Shown here piece by piece: positions 8,412-16,987 of a DNA stretch of 64,000 nt. How positions within the stretch are numbered: position 1 is the stretch's first letter; each line of letters starts with the position of its first letter. Location: NCBI RefSeq assembly GCF_019075875.1, contig NZ_JAHOOZ010000001.1, positions 744,001-808,000 on the forward strand, given 5' to 3'. Source of the DNA: Novosphingobium sp. G106 (GTDB lineage Bacteria > Pseudomonadota > Alphaproteobacteria > Sphingomonadales > Sphingomonadaceae). Below the pieces are notes generated by a model, which saw only the letters and a list, made by a program, of their open reading frames with translations, was not told the DNA's origin and searched no databases. Position numbers and translations under genes: made by a program.

Positions 8412-8845
8412 TGCGCGCGGCGATGCTTTTCGCGCTCGCCATCTTGGCTTCGCCTGCCCTTGCGGCGGGCGGAGCTTCGGGCGATCAAGGCATGAGCCTG
8501 GCCGATTTCCAGGCTGCATTCCGTCAGCGCCTGTTGGCCGGGGACAGCAACCATGACGGCAAGATCAGCCAGGCAGAGCTCGCCGCAGCGCGCGAAGCGC
8601 TGGGCAGCGGCCGCGCCGGCAAGCGCGATCCGTCGCGGCTGTTCAAGCGCATCGATGCCGATGGCGACGGTGCGCTCGGTCCGGCCGAGATCGACCGGAT
8701 CAGTGCTCGCCGCTTTGCGCGGCTCGATGCAAACCACGACGGTAGGGTCACGTCCGCAGAGCGCGGCGCGGCGCGGGGCGCTGCTCGCGGTAAAGGCCTC
8801 GGCATGGCGCGGCGCGGTGGCGGAATGGGAGAGCCGGGAGATTGA
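8411..8845 (+). CDS. secreted EF-hand calcium-binding protein
   Basis: A 144-residue exported protein with three EF-hand loops at about residues 45-56 (DSNHDGKISQAE), 82-93 (DADGDGALGPAE) and 106-117 (DANHDGRVTSAE). Each has the D-x-[ND]-x-[DH]-G pattern and a terminal Glu that ligates calcium. An N-terminal signal peptide runs to about residue 18 (ASPALA). The tail is Arg/Gly-rich. ATG at 8411 is preferred over TTG at 8408. The gene is translationally coupled to the preceding small protein and lies 18 bases before the ECF sigma factor, so it may be part of the same response. The role is probably calcium sensing or buffering in the periplasm. Confidence 0.85.
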   Translation: MRAAMLFALAILASPALAAGGASGDQGMSLADFQAAFRQRLLAGDSNHDGKISQAELAAAREALGSGRAGKRDPSRLFKRIDADGDGALGPAEIDRISARRFARLDANHDGRVTSAERGAARGAARGKGLGMARRGGGMGEPGD

Positions 8846-8863
8846 GGCGCGAGGGTCTCGGCC

Positions 8864-9430
8864 TTGACCCCGCTGCCCATCGGCGAGGATCCCGATGCGG
8901 ACCTGCTGCGGCGGATAGCCCGCGGCGATGCCGCTGCAGCGCGTGCGATGGTCGGGGCCAAACTCCCGCGACTGCTGGCGCTGGCGACGCGGCTGCTCGG
9001 CGATGCGGTCGCGGCCGAGGACGTTGCCCAGGAAGCTATGCTGCGCGTCTGGCGCCAGGCGCCGCGGTGGAAGTCGGGCAGGGCGAAGTTCGATACCTGG
9101 CTTCACCGGGTCGCGCTGAACCTCTGCCACGACCGGATGCGGCGCTCACGACGCGAAGTTCTGGTGGACGAAGTGCCCGATCGGGCGGACACCGATCCGC
9201 TGCCCGACGCGGTATTGCTGACCGCGGCCACGAGCGAGCGCGTCGGCGCCGCGCTTCAGGCCCTGCCGCTGCGTCAGCGCGAGGCGGTTGTGCTGCAGTA
9301 CTATCAGGAATTGTCCAACGTGGAGGCTGCGGAAGTGATGGAGGTCAGTGTGGAAGCGCTGGAAAGCCTGCTTTCTCGCGCCCGGCGCCGGCTGCGCCTG
9401 CTGCTCGTGGAGGATGGCCATGACGCCTGA
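8864..9430 (+). CDS. ECF-type RNA polymerase sigma factor
   Basis: A 188-residue sigma-70 family protein of ECF type. Region 2 is visible at about residues 25-95 (LATRLLGDAVAAEDVAQEAMLRVW, then FDTWLHRVALNLCHDRMRR) and region 4 at about 125-185 (ALQALPLRQREAVVLQYYQELSNVEAAEVMEVSVEALESLLSRAR, split here by its helix-turn-helix). The start is TTG at 8864. Upstream ATG options run out of the family pattern. The next gene starts inside this one (9420), so a membrane partner is made in step, as with anti-sigma pairs. Linked DUF1800 and DUF1501 genes are a recurrent alphaproteobacterial neighbourhood for this sigma group. Target promoters are not identified here. Confidence 0.88.
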   Translation: MTPLPIGEDPDADLLRRIARGDAAAARAMVGAKLPRLLALATRLLGDAVAAEDVAQEAMLRVWRQAPRWKSGRAKFDTWLHRVALNLCHDRMRRSRREVLVDEVPDRADTDPLPDAVLLTAATSERVGAALQALPLRQREAVVLQYYQELSNVEAAEVMEVSVEALESLLSRARRRLRLLLVEDGHDA

Positions 9431-9812
9431 GCGCCTGACGCAGATATTGGCGGCCTACGGTTCGCGTCCAGAGCGCTGGCCCGAGGGCGAACGCGCGGAT
9501 GCGATGGCCTTGCTGGAGTCTGGCCAAGCCGGGCATCTGGATGCCGAAAGGCTCGACCGGGCGCTCGATCGCTTGACCGTAGCGCATCCCGATGCGGCAT
9601 TGGTCGGGCAGGCGCTCGCCGGCTTCGCCGCGAGCAGCTCGCTTCTGCGCCGCTGGTGGTTCGCGCCGCTGCTGGCGGGATCCGGAGCGCTCGGAGTGGC
9701 AACGGGCGCGCTGATCCTGGCGTTGACGCCGATCGATCGCCGCGCCGGCTGGGGCGACGAGCACATGACGATATTTTCCGCGCCCGCGGACCTCGAGGAG
9801 AGCTCGCTGTGA
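9420..9812 (+). CDS. single-span membrane protein next to ECF sigma factor (possible anti-sigma)
   Basis: A 130-residue protein whose N-terminal half is acidic and helical (LTQILAAYGSRPERWPEGER) and whose C-terminal part has one hydrophobic span (FAPLLAGSGALGVATGALILAL, about residues 80-102). The start overlaps the sigma gene by 11 bases. Position, size and topology (cytoplasmic N-terminus, one span) fit an anti-sigma factor or sensor, but it lacks the HxxxCxxC zinc motif of classical ZAS anti-sigmas, so the function is inference. Confidence 0.65.
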   Translation: MTPERLTQILAAYGSRPERWPEGERADAMALLESGQAGHLDAERLDRALDRLTVAHPDAALVGQALAGFAASSSLLRRWWFAPLLAGSGALGVATGALILALTPIDRRAGWGDEHMTIFSAPADLEESSL

Positions 9813-10270
9813 AAGGCCGCGGCCTCCAGATCCTGCTCATGTGCTCGCTAGTGCTGAACGTCTTCGTCATCGGCGGGATCGGCGGCGCGGCGATCATGTG
9901 GCATCGCGCTGAGGCGCAGCGCCCAGTCGCGGCAGGCGGCCTAGGCCGCGCCGGGCGGCTGCGCCAGGCGGCCATGGCGCTGTCCCCGCCCTATCGCCGC
10001 GAGCTGAGGCTCACGGTTATCGAGACAATGAAGAACCTGCGGCCGCAAATCCAGGACGCCCGCGAAGCAAGGCTCGAAGCGGGCCGGCTGCTCGACCAGC
10101 CCAAGCTCGACGGGCCCGCGCTCAAGGCCGCGCTCGACAAGGCGCGTACCGCCGACGTTGCGATCCGCACGCGGCTGGAAACGGTCGTCGCCGACTTTGC
10201 CGCGCGGCTGCCTGCGGAGGAACGCGAAGCGCTCGCCCGCGCGCTCACCCCGCGGGGAGCGAAGCCATGA
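9809..10270 (+). CDS. membrane-anchored periplasmic protein, heavy-metal-sensor/CpxP-like
   Basis: A 153-residue protein starting with GTG at 9809, overlapping the previous stop (GTGA). One N-terminal span (LLMCSLVLNVFVIGGIGGAA) anchors a helical periplasmic part rich in Arg, Glu and Ala with repeats of the type LSPPYRRELRLTVIETMK and LPAEEREALARALTP. This is the usual look of the periplasmic heavy-metal-sensor (Spy/CpxP/ZraP-like) group. No metal-binding Cys or His cluster is present, so stress or envelope sensing is as likely as metal binding. It overlaps the DUF1800 gene by four bases (ATGA). Confidence 0.7.
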   Translation: MKGRGLQILLMCSLVLNVFVIGGIGGAAIMWHRAEAQRPVAAGGLGRAGRLRQAAMALSPPYRRELRLTVIETMKNLRPQIQDAREARLEAGRLLDQPKLDGPALKAALDKARTADVAIRTRLETVVADFAARLPAEEREALARALTPRGAKP

Positions 10271-11641
10271 TCGCCGCGATTGCGCTAAACCGCTTTGGCC
10301 TCGGCGCCCGTTCAGACGAGGCGGCGCCGGCTGACCCCAGGAAGTGGCTGCTGGGCCAGTTTGAGCGCTACCAGGCGAAACCGGCGGCCTGGGCCGCGCT
10401 GCCGTCGACCGGTGCGATCGCCACCGAATATCTCGTCGATCGCCAGCAGATGCGCAGCGCGGCCGATGCGGACAAGGCCGTGGAGCGCAAGCTGCTGGGC
10501 CAGGAGAGCCGCGAGACCTACCGCATGGCGGTCAATGCCCGTGCGGCCAGCGCGCTCGCCAGCGACACCCCCTTCGTCGAGCGGCTCGTGCATTTCTGGT
10601 CGAACCATTTCGCCATCTCGGCCGACAAGCTGGTGGTGATCCCCTTCGCCGGCGCCTTCGAGTCCGAGGCGATCCGGCCGCATGTGCTCGGCAAGTTCGA
10701 GGATCTGCTGCTGGCCGTCGAGCGTCATGCAGCGATGCAGCTCTATCTCGACCAGGCCCAGTCGATCGGGCCGAATTCGGCACTCGCAGGCCTCGCCGCG
10801 CAGCGCAATCCGCAGCGCAAGGAAGGGCTCAACGAGAATCTCGCGCGTGAGATCATGGAACTGCACACGCTCGGCGTGCGCACCGGGTACACCCAGGCCG
10901 ACGTCACCGAGTTCGCCCGCGCGCTGACCGGCTGGAGCACGGGCGGGCTGGGCAGAGGCCAGCGGTTCGGCGGCGAGCCGGGCAGCTTCGTCTTCCGCCC
11001 CGGAATGCACGAGCCCGGGCCGCGAACCGTCATGGGCAAAACCTATGCCCAGCCGGGCGAGGGGCAAGCGGGCGCCATCCTGCACGACCTTGCGGCCGCG
11101 CCTGCGACCGCGGATCACATTGCGACCAAGCTTGCCCGACATTTCGTCTCGGACAGTCCCCCCGCCAGCGCTCGTGCAGCGCCTCTCCGCGGCCTTCGCT
11201 TCCAGCGGCGGCGATCTTCCCACGGTCTACCGCGCGCTGATCGAGGCGCCCGAGGCATGGGCGTCGCAGCCCGCCAAGTTCAAGACGCCCTGGGAGTGGC
11301 TGATCTCCGCCACACGCGGCATCGGTATGCGCGAACTCGGCGACGTCCAGGTTGCCCCAATGATGCAACAGCTCGGCCAGCCGGTCTGGCGGCCGGGTTC
11401 GCCGGCCGGCTTCGACGACATCGCCGCAAGCTGGGCTGCGCCCGATGCTCTGGTCCGCCGTGTCGAAGTGGCGCAGCGCATCGCCATGCGTGTCGGCGAC
11501 CGGCTCGATCCGCGCGAACTCGCGCCAAAACTCCTTCCGGGCGCCTTGAGCGGTGAGACCGGTCAAGCGATCGCGCGTGCCGAAAGCCCGCCCACGGGCC
11601 TTGCGCTGCTGCTTGTGTCCCCCGAGTTCCAGAGGAGGTGA
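10267..11641 (+). CDS. DUF1800 family protein, frameshifted
   Basis: The reading frame from 10267 codes for a typical DUF1800 protein (LNRFGLGARSDE, then LVHFWSNHFAIS, ENLAREIMELHTLGVRTGYTQ split in family blocks, TGWSTGG) up to about residue 298 (ARHFVSDSPP). The rest of the family pattern (ALVQRLSAAFASSGGDLP, WEWLISATRGIG, LLVSPEFQRR) continues in another frame to 11641. The two frames join perfectly if one C is removed from the run of six at 11158-11163. The intact product would be about 457 residues. DUF1800 and DUF1501 proteins occur as pairs, probably exported and acting together. The break is either a real mutation or a base-calling error. Confidence 0.8.
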
Positions 11642-11643
11642 GG

Positions 11644-12798
11644 ATGGATCTCGCCCGTCGTTCCGTGCTGTCCGCGATCGGCCTCGGCGCGGGTTTCCTG
11701 ATCGCGCCGCGCATGGCTTTCGCCACGGTTGGGGGCGAGCGGCGCTTCGTCTTCGTCATTCAGCGCGGCGCCGCCGACGGGCTGAACACGGTGATCCCTT
11801 ATGGCGATCCCGACTATGTCCGGCAGCGCGGGGCACTCGCGATCGATCCGGGCACGGCGATCAAACTCGACAGTCTGTTCGCTCTCCACCCCTCGCTGGT
11901 CGAGACCGGTAAAATGTATGCGGCGGGCCAGGCACTGTTCGTCCATGCCGTCGCCTCGCCCTATCGCGATCGCTCTCATTTCGACGGGCAGAACGTGCTC
12001 GAGACCGGTGGCGCCGCGCCCTATGCGGTCAAGGACGGCTGGCTCAACCGGTTGGTGGGGCTGCTTCCGAGCACGGCAGAAGCGCCGATTGCCATCGCGC
12101 CTACGGTGCCGCTCGCCCTGCGGGGACCGCGGCCGGTTAATTCCTATGCGCCTTCGACGCTGCCGCAGGCCTCCGACGATCTGCTTGCGCGCGTGACCCA
12201 ACTCTACGCCGGCGACGCGCAGCTCCATGCGCTCTGGGCCGAGGCGATGGAGACGCGCGGTATGGCGGCCGATGGCAGCGGCGGGCCGCGCCAAGACCCT
12301 GCCAGCCTCGGCAAGCTCGCGGCCGCATTCCTCGCCAAGCCCGAGGGCCCGCGCATTGCCATGATCGAGATCGGCGGCTGGGACACGCACAGCGGCCAGA
12401 ACGCTCGGCTCGCGTTTCAGCTCAAGAACCTCGACGCGCTACTCGCGGCGCTACGCGACGGCCTCGGTTCGGCCTGGGGGGGTACGACAGTGCTCGTCGC
12501 CACCGAGTTCGGCCGGACCGTAGCGGCCAACGGCACTGGCGGCACTGACCACGGCACGGCCTCGGCTGCGATGCTCGTGGGCGGCGCCGTTGCCGGCAAG
12601 CGCGTGGTCGCCGACTGGCCGGGCCTCACCGCTAGCGCGCTTTACGAGGGTCGTGATCTGAAACCGACCCAGGACATGGACTCCATGATCGCGGCCGTCA
12701 CTGCCGAGAGCTTCGCGATCGAGCGTGAACAGGTATCGCGCGCGTTGTTCAAGCGCACTTTTCAGCCCGGATACGGCAAACCATTCTTGCTAGGGTGA
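11644..12798 (+). CDS. DUF1501 family exported protein
   Basis: A 384-residue protein starting at ATG 11644 with AGGAGG at 11632-11637 (a GTG at 11638 lies inside that site). The N-terminus MDLARRSVLSAIGLGAG carries a twin-arginine signal, so export is folded via Tat. Family blocks seen are FVIQRGAADGLNTVIPYGD, GGWDTH near residue 243, and ATEFGRTVAANGTGGTDHG near 285, which resemble sulfatase/alkaline-phosphatase-fold metal-site patterns (Asp/His). Paired with DUF1800 just upstream. The biochemical role is unknown. Confidence 0.85.
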   Translation: MDLARRSVLSAIGLGAGFLIAPRMAFATVGGERRFVFVIQRGAADGLNTVIPYGDPDYVRQRGALAIDPGTAIKLDSLFALHPSLVETGKMYAAGQALFVHAVASPYRDRSHFDGQNVLETGGAAPYAVKDGWLNRLVGLLPSTAEAPIAIAPTVPLALRGPRPVNSYAPSTLPQASDDLLARVTQLYAGDAQLHALWAEAMETRGMAADGSGGPRQDPASLGKLAAAFLAKPEGPRIAMIEIGGWDTHSGQNARLAFQLKNLDALLAALRDGLGSAWGGTTVLVATEFGRTVAANGTGGTDHGTASAAMLVGGAVAGKRVVADWPGLTASALYEGRDLKPTQDMDSMIAAVTAESFAIEREQVSRALFKRTFQPGYGKPFLLG

Positions 12799-13433
12799 CC
12801 ATTGTCGCCGACAAATCGGCCGTTCGACGACCTTTGACGCGCCCCTGGAAGCCGGGACGGTGCGAGCGCAGAGCGGATACAGGGGACCGAGGAAGGCTTC
12901 GATCGACCTGTAGCGCTCGTCGCACAGGAGGCGAGCGATGCTGTCTAGTTTCAGCAGAGCGTGCATTGTCGCCGTCTCCGCATTCCTGTGCGTATTCAGC
13001 GGTTCGCCCGCCGGTGCATAACCTGTTGCAACAAGTGGCCTTGGCGGCCTCATGGGTACCTGGGCCTCGTCCAGAAAACGGCGGGACTAGATAAGCGCTC
13101 GCCGACTTAGCTGCCGTTCCGTACATCGAAGTGCGTGCCGATAGCTGCTTTCTGTTCATCAACCCTCCATGCTGTTTCGGATCTGAAGGCCGTCCTCTCG
13201 GTCCTAACCGATTGGGCTGTCTCAGATTGTCGGCCCCCGTGCCCGGACGACGTTGACACGGCGGTAGTTTCGACCCACCTCGCGATCGACTCTGATGAGT
13301 CGCACCGCCACTCCTCCCAGAGGGACCAATGGACAACGATCATAGTCGAAGGACCGTCCCGCTGAGGGAGCTGGCGAGGTGACCTGAGGCCACTCACCGG
13401 CGACCGCAGCGGTACGGTCGCAAGAGGTGAGTT
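12799..13433. other. 635-base stretch without a supported gene
   Basis: Several short open frames exist on both strands but none has a convincing ribosome binding site or a family-like sequence. Near its right end, bases about 13400-13420 contain CGACCGCAGCGGTACGGTCG, a small GACC/GGTC hairpin just before the DUF1003 ribosome binding site. The interval probably holds the DUF1501 terminator and the DUF1003 promoter, neither of which could be located with confidence. Confidence 0.5.
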
Positions 13434-13898
13434 ATGAATGCAGCGATCCGTTTCATCGCCGGACAGCTCCGGCGCGTGTCACATACCCGCAACCTGAACG
13501 AAGTATTCGACGAACGCCTGAGCTTCGGCGAACGGCTGGCCGACCGCGTCGCGGCGATCGGCGGCTCGTGGGCGTTCATCGTCGGGTTCGGTTTGTTTCT
13601 TGTCGGCTGGGCGGTGATCAACACCGTCATACTGACCACACGGGCTTTCGACCCATTCCCCTTTATCTTCCTCAACCTGATGCTTTCGATGCTCGCTGCT
13701 TTGCAGGCACCGGTCATCATGATGAGCCAGAACCGGCAGGCGGCCAAGGACAGGCTGGAGGCGCGACTGGACTATGAAACGAACCTTCGCACCGAAGCCG
13801 AGATCGCCTGTCTCCATGAGAAGATCGATCTCCTTCTTGCCATGGCTGGAGAACAGGCGGGCCCCGCCACGGTTGGCGGTCAGCCGATCAAGAGCTGA
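13434..13898 (+). CDS. DUF1003 family membrane protein
   Basis: A 154-residue protein of the DUF1003 family. A short charged N-terminus (ERLADRVAAIGGSW) precedes two membrane spans at about residues 44-62 (FIVGFGLFLVGWAVIN) and 78-98 (FIFLNLMLSMLAALQAPVIMM). The cytoplasmic tail is helical, starting with the family signature SQNRQAAKDRLEARLDYETN and ending LHEKIDLLL. The start has GAGGTGA 4-10 bases upstream. Function is unknown in the family; it is often stress-associated. Confidence 0.85.
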   Translation: MNAAIRFIAGQLRRVSHTRNLNEVFDERLSFGERLADRVAAIGGSWAFIVGFGLFLVGWAVINTVILTTRAFDPFPFIFLNLMLSMLAALQAPVIMMSQNRQAAKDRLEARLDYETNLRTEAEIACLHEKIDLLLAMAGEQAGPATVGGQPIKS

Positions 13899-13917
13899 TC
13901 ACGAGTCGTAATTCGTG

Positions 13918-14604
13918 ATGCTGAGCAAATTGATGAAAGCAGCAATCCTGACAGCGGCCCTTTGCGGGCCGCTGTCGAGCCCTGCTATTGCCGCGGGTGG
14001 CGCCCACGTCGTCGATGACGTCGATGTCGAAACGCCCGGGCGTTGCCATGTCGAAACTTGGGTTACGGAAGACCAGGGGCATGGCCTTGCCGATCTATCG
14101 CCGGCCTGCACGCCTGCCGCGCTTCAGTCCGTAGAGATCGGCGCGGTCCTTATCCATAGCTGGGACGGGCAATCAATCACCACCGCAGGCCCAGCCGTCA
14201 AAGTGAATCTACGATCGACCCAAAAAGGCATCGGCCTTGCCGCGTCCTTCGGAGCAACCTGGAACCTCCGGTCCGGCCGTCTCGACACGGCGAGCGTCAC
14301 GGTGCCGATTACCTTCACGGTAAGTTCCAAAACCAGGTTCAACCTCAACCTTGGTTACAGCTACTCGGCGACTTCCAAAGATCGGCATTCGCCATTCTGG
14401 GGCGGACAGATCGAGACGCAGCTAGGCACGGACCTGAGCGCGATGGTCGAAGGCTTCGGGCGCGAGACTGGCCCTGCCGGTGCCCAGGCCGGGTTGCGAT
14501 GGAATCCTGGGCACGGCGATCTTGACGTCGACCTCCTTGTCGGACGGTATGTGGATGGCAGCAGCCCCCGATCGGCAACACTGGGCGTCACCATCCGTGG
14601 CTAA
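13918..14604 (+). CDS. secreted beta-rich, outer-membrane-barrel-like protein
   Basis: A 228-residue protein with a signal peptide (MKAAILTAALCGPLSSPAIA) and a mature region of alternating hydrophobic/polar strands: HVETWVTEDQG, IGLAASFGATWNL, RFNLNLGYSYSATS, FWGGQIETQLG, LDVDLLVGRYVDG, ATLGVTIRG. The pattern and end fit a small porin-like or surface-exposed barrel. It begins 20 bases after the DUF1003 gene, so likely shares its transcript. ATG at 13918 is chosen; GTG 13915 and ATG 13933 are also possible. No specific family recognised. Confidence 0.6.
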   Translation: MLSKLMKAAILTAALCGPLSSPAIAAGGAHVVDDVDVETPGRCHVETWVTEDQGHGLADLSPACTPAALQSVEIGAVLIHSWDGQSITTAGPAVKVNLRSTQKGIGLAASFGATWNLRSGRLDTASVTVPITFTVSSKTRFNLNLGYSYSATSKDRHSPFWGGQIETQLGTDLSAMVEGFGRETGPAGAQAGLRWNPGHGDLDVDLLVGRYVDGSSPRSATLGVTIRG

Positions 14605-14723
14605 GGGAGCGACCGCCGACGTTGCGGTCATCCAGGCGGCCTCCGTGCCTTCCCGATACCCGCCATTCGTTCGGCTTGGAATTTCAGGGCACGAATGAGC
14701 GGCAGTCAGATGTGCCAACGCAC

Positions 14724-15030
14724 CTACGGGTTCAAAGTGGACGCGGGGCCCACAGGATCGTCGAGCAAGGGCAGGAGCGCGTCGGGCACGTTCTGCATGT
14801 GCGCTGCCGACGACGAGATGAATATGCCTGCGCCGCCTGGTTCGAGAACGTCAAAGAATGCGTCGGCCATGCGGCTGGTGCCGGCAAGACTGACGGCCAT
14901 GATCATGTGAAAGTCCTGCGCGACCGGAGACAGGCCTACCACATTGGCGAGGATTCGCACCGCCGGCCGCGTAGATGCTCGTGCTGCAATGCCGACGATG
15001 ACGTCGGGCCGCGTCACGTCCAGCTTCTAG
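14724..15030 (-). pseudogene. remnant of a short-chain dehydrogenase
   Basis: About 100 codons on the minus strand contain an internal SDR segment: LDVT near the start, a middle MAVSLAGTSRMADAFFDVL and then GGAGIFISSSAAHM, which match the helix and strand around the catalytic Ser of this enzyme family. The N-terminal nucleotide-binding loop is absent, and the frame stops at 14724 before any YxxxK motif. It lies immediately downstream of the metallo-hydrolase gene on the same strand, so it was probably once its operon partner. Clearly decayed. Confidence 0.6.
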
Positions 15031-15043
15031 CGGGTAAGTGAAA

Positions 15044-15919
15044 TCAAATATCCGTAACCTGGAAACTCAAGCCTCGCTCGTCTTGTCGCATCCGGCCAGC
15101 GTGGGGAAATGGCAAATGAGCGGGAATGAGAAGCATTCCGCGCACCAGGCTATCATGGGCGAGGCGGCGACGTGTTTCGATCACCGCGTCGAAGTCGTCC
15201 CCGTCGCCGAACCTTATCGAAGGCTCGATGAGCTGCAGCGGATGGTGGAATGCGTCGCCCGAGAACATGGCTTCTTCACCCGCAGAATTGAGGTGCAGCA
15301 TGGAGTGGCCGTCGGTGTGGCCTCGTCCTGGCTCGATGCACAGGCTCGGCGTCGGCCGGTGCATGTCGAGCACGAGGTCGGCCAGCCCGGCCTCCACGAT
15401 GGGAGCGATCGAGCGCTCGTAGACGCCATCGTTGTAGGGCAGGTGCTGGAAGTTGCCGGCATTGTCGGGGTGCCAGCGGTCATATTCGCGCTTCACGAAC
15501 AGATAGCGCGCCTTCGGAAAGGTCGGCACCCAGCGCCCGTCGCGCAGCACCGTGTTCCACCCGCAGTGATCGTGATGCATGTGGGTGCAGAAGACATAGT
15601 CGACATCATCGACCTTGACGCCGGTCGCTTCGAAACGTTCGAGAAACGGGACGTCGAGCATGTCGAACATCGGCATCGGGTTGGGCCGGCCGTTGCCGTT
15701 GCACGGATCGATCACGATTACCTTGTCATCGACTCGAACGATCCAACTTCGGAAATTCAGGCTCCAGGTATCGCCGTCTTCGAGGAAATGGGGAGCCATC
15801 CACCAGCGGTTCGCCTCGATCAATTCGGATGCGGCTCCGAGCCACGCCACCGGCCTGGCGTTGAGTTCGAGTTCCAGTGCGGAACCGATCTCCGCCGCCC
15901 CCACCCTGAACATGGTCAT
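15044..15919 (-). CDS. metallo-beta-lactamase-fold hydrolase
   Basis: A 291-residue MBL-fold enzyme with the zinc motif HMHHDH at residues 113-118, a downstream GHTDGHS containing the third His, and SGDAFHH supplying the bridging Asp. The spacing resembles lactonase-type members (AttM/AidC-like), which open acyl-homoserine lactones or other lactones, but also unrelated esterases. No signal peptide is visible, so it is cytoplasmic. Start ATG at 15919; the sequence upstream, GAAAGGCTTGAA, is a fair ribosome binding site. The substrate is undetermined. Confidence 0.8.
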   Translation of the reverse strand: MTMFRVGAAEIGSALELELNARPVAWLGAASELIEANRWWMAPHFLEDGDTWSLNFRSWIVRVDDKVIVIDPCNGNGRPNPMPMFDMLDVPFLERFEATGVKVDDVDYVFCTHMHHDHCGWNTVLRDGRWVPTFPKARYLFVKREYDRWHPDNAGNFQHLPYNDGVYERSIAPIVEAGLADLVLDMHRPTPSLCIEPGRGHTDGHSMLHLNSAGEEAMFSGDAFHHPLQLIEPSIRFGDGDDFDAVIETRRRLAHDSLVRGMLLIPAHLPFPHAGRMRQDERGLSFQVTDI

Positions 15920-16013
15920 TTCAAGCCTTTCAGTGATTGGAGCCGGCGAATTGCCCGCCGGCCCCAGCCACTACTTTTGCCTAAATGCTCGCCGAAAAAG
16001 AACGGCTAGACTA

Positions 16014-16340
16014 TCAGAACTTCTTGCTAACCCCGACCCGGATCAGGCGACCGAGCGTGAAGCCATTGGCGAAGCCGACCGAAGTGTTGCCGCCGCCCGA
16101 ATAGGTACCGCGATAGAGCGGCGGAGCCTTGTCGAAGACATTGTCGACGTTCAGCGTGAAAGACAGGTCCTTCAATAGCATGCTTTCGCCGGGCACGTCG
16201 TATTTCATAAAGAGATTGAAGATGTCGAACGCACCAATCTTGTTCTGCTGCAGATTTGCCGGGGTTGGCGTGGTCGAAAAGCCGCTGGCGTGATTCCAGG
16301 TCGCCTCGGCCCGCCCGTCTCCCTTGTAGGCGCGCGCGCG
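16014..16340 (-). pseudogene. C-terminal fragment of a TonB-dependent receptor
   Basis: The frame ending at 16014 codes for the last roughly 100 residues of a TonB-dependent receptor: ATWNHASGF, FDIFNLFMKYDVPG, SFTLNVDNVFDKAPPLY, then RLIRVGVSKKF with the terminal aromatic residue. Nothing of the signal peptide, plug or most of the barrel remains. It runs in frame out of an MFS remnant near 16340, where a GCGCGCGCG tract marks the likely deletion junction. Not functional as a receptor. Confidence 0.7.
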
Positions 16341-16939
16341 AAGGCATACGCGTCGAACAGGAACAGCGCCGACAACAGCAGCGCGATCCCGCCCCAGCCC
16401 CCCCGCTAGCCACACATAGGCTGCCTGCCAACCGACAGTGGCGATCAACCAGTTCGCCAGCGGCGGAACGATCACTTGTGCGAGCGCCGTACCCGAAAGC
16501 GTGACGCCTAGCGCGAGGCCTCTGCCGCCTTGAACACGCTCGCCACCGCCGTCGACCAGACCGCGGCCTGCACCAACAGCGAACAGGCACCGAACGGGAC
16601 CCAGAAACCGATCCATTGGGCAAACGAGCCATTGAGCAGCGAGAATGCCGCGATCGCGGCTGCGGTGGCCACGAGGCCCGGCAGCACCACCCGCCGCGTC
16701 CCCCACTTGTCTACCACTACGCCGACCACGGGAACCAGGAAGAGTGGCAAGATGGCGGATATTGCCTGGCCGCTCGAAAGCTGCGCCCGGCCCCACTCGA
16801 ACTCCTGCGTGAGCGGTCCCATGAACACGCCGGTCGCCGGTATCATGAAGGACATGAAGGACAGGCCGGTCAAAGCGGCCAGCGCCAGCGGCCAATGGCT
16901 CCGCCATTCGGCCGCGGCCGTCATCTCGCTATCCGACAC
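16340..16939 (-). pseudogene. N-terminal half of an MFS transporter, twice frameshifted
   Basis: From GTG 16939 (with GGAGGAAAATC before it) the sequence encodes the first half of an MFS carrier: EWRSHWPLALAALTGLSF, FEWGRAQLSSGQAISAI, VVDKWGTRRVVLPG. It closely resembles the two MFS genes at the right end of the window. One base is missing near 16524 (VFKAA then RGLALG in another frame). A further shift lies in the seven-C run at 16398-16404. The C-terminal six helices are gone, replaced by the TonB-receptor tail. Confidence 0.75.
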
Positions 16940-16987
16940 GATTTTCCTCCCCGTGCGCGGCGGATCGCGGCGCATTCTTCCTGCCGA

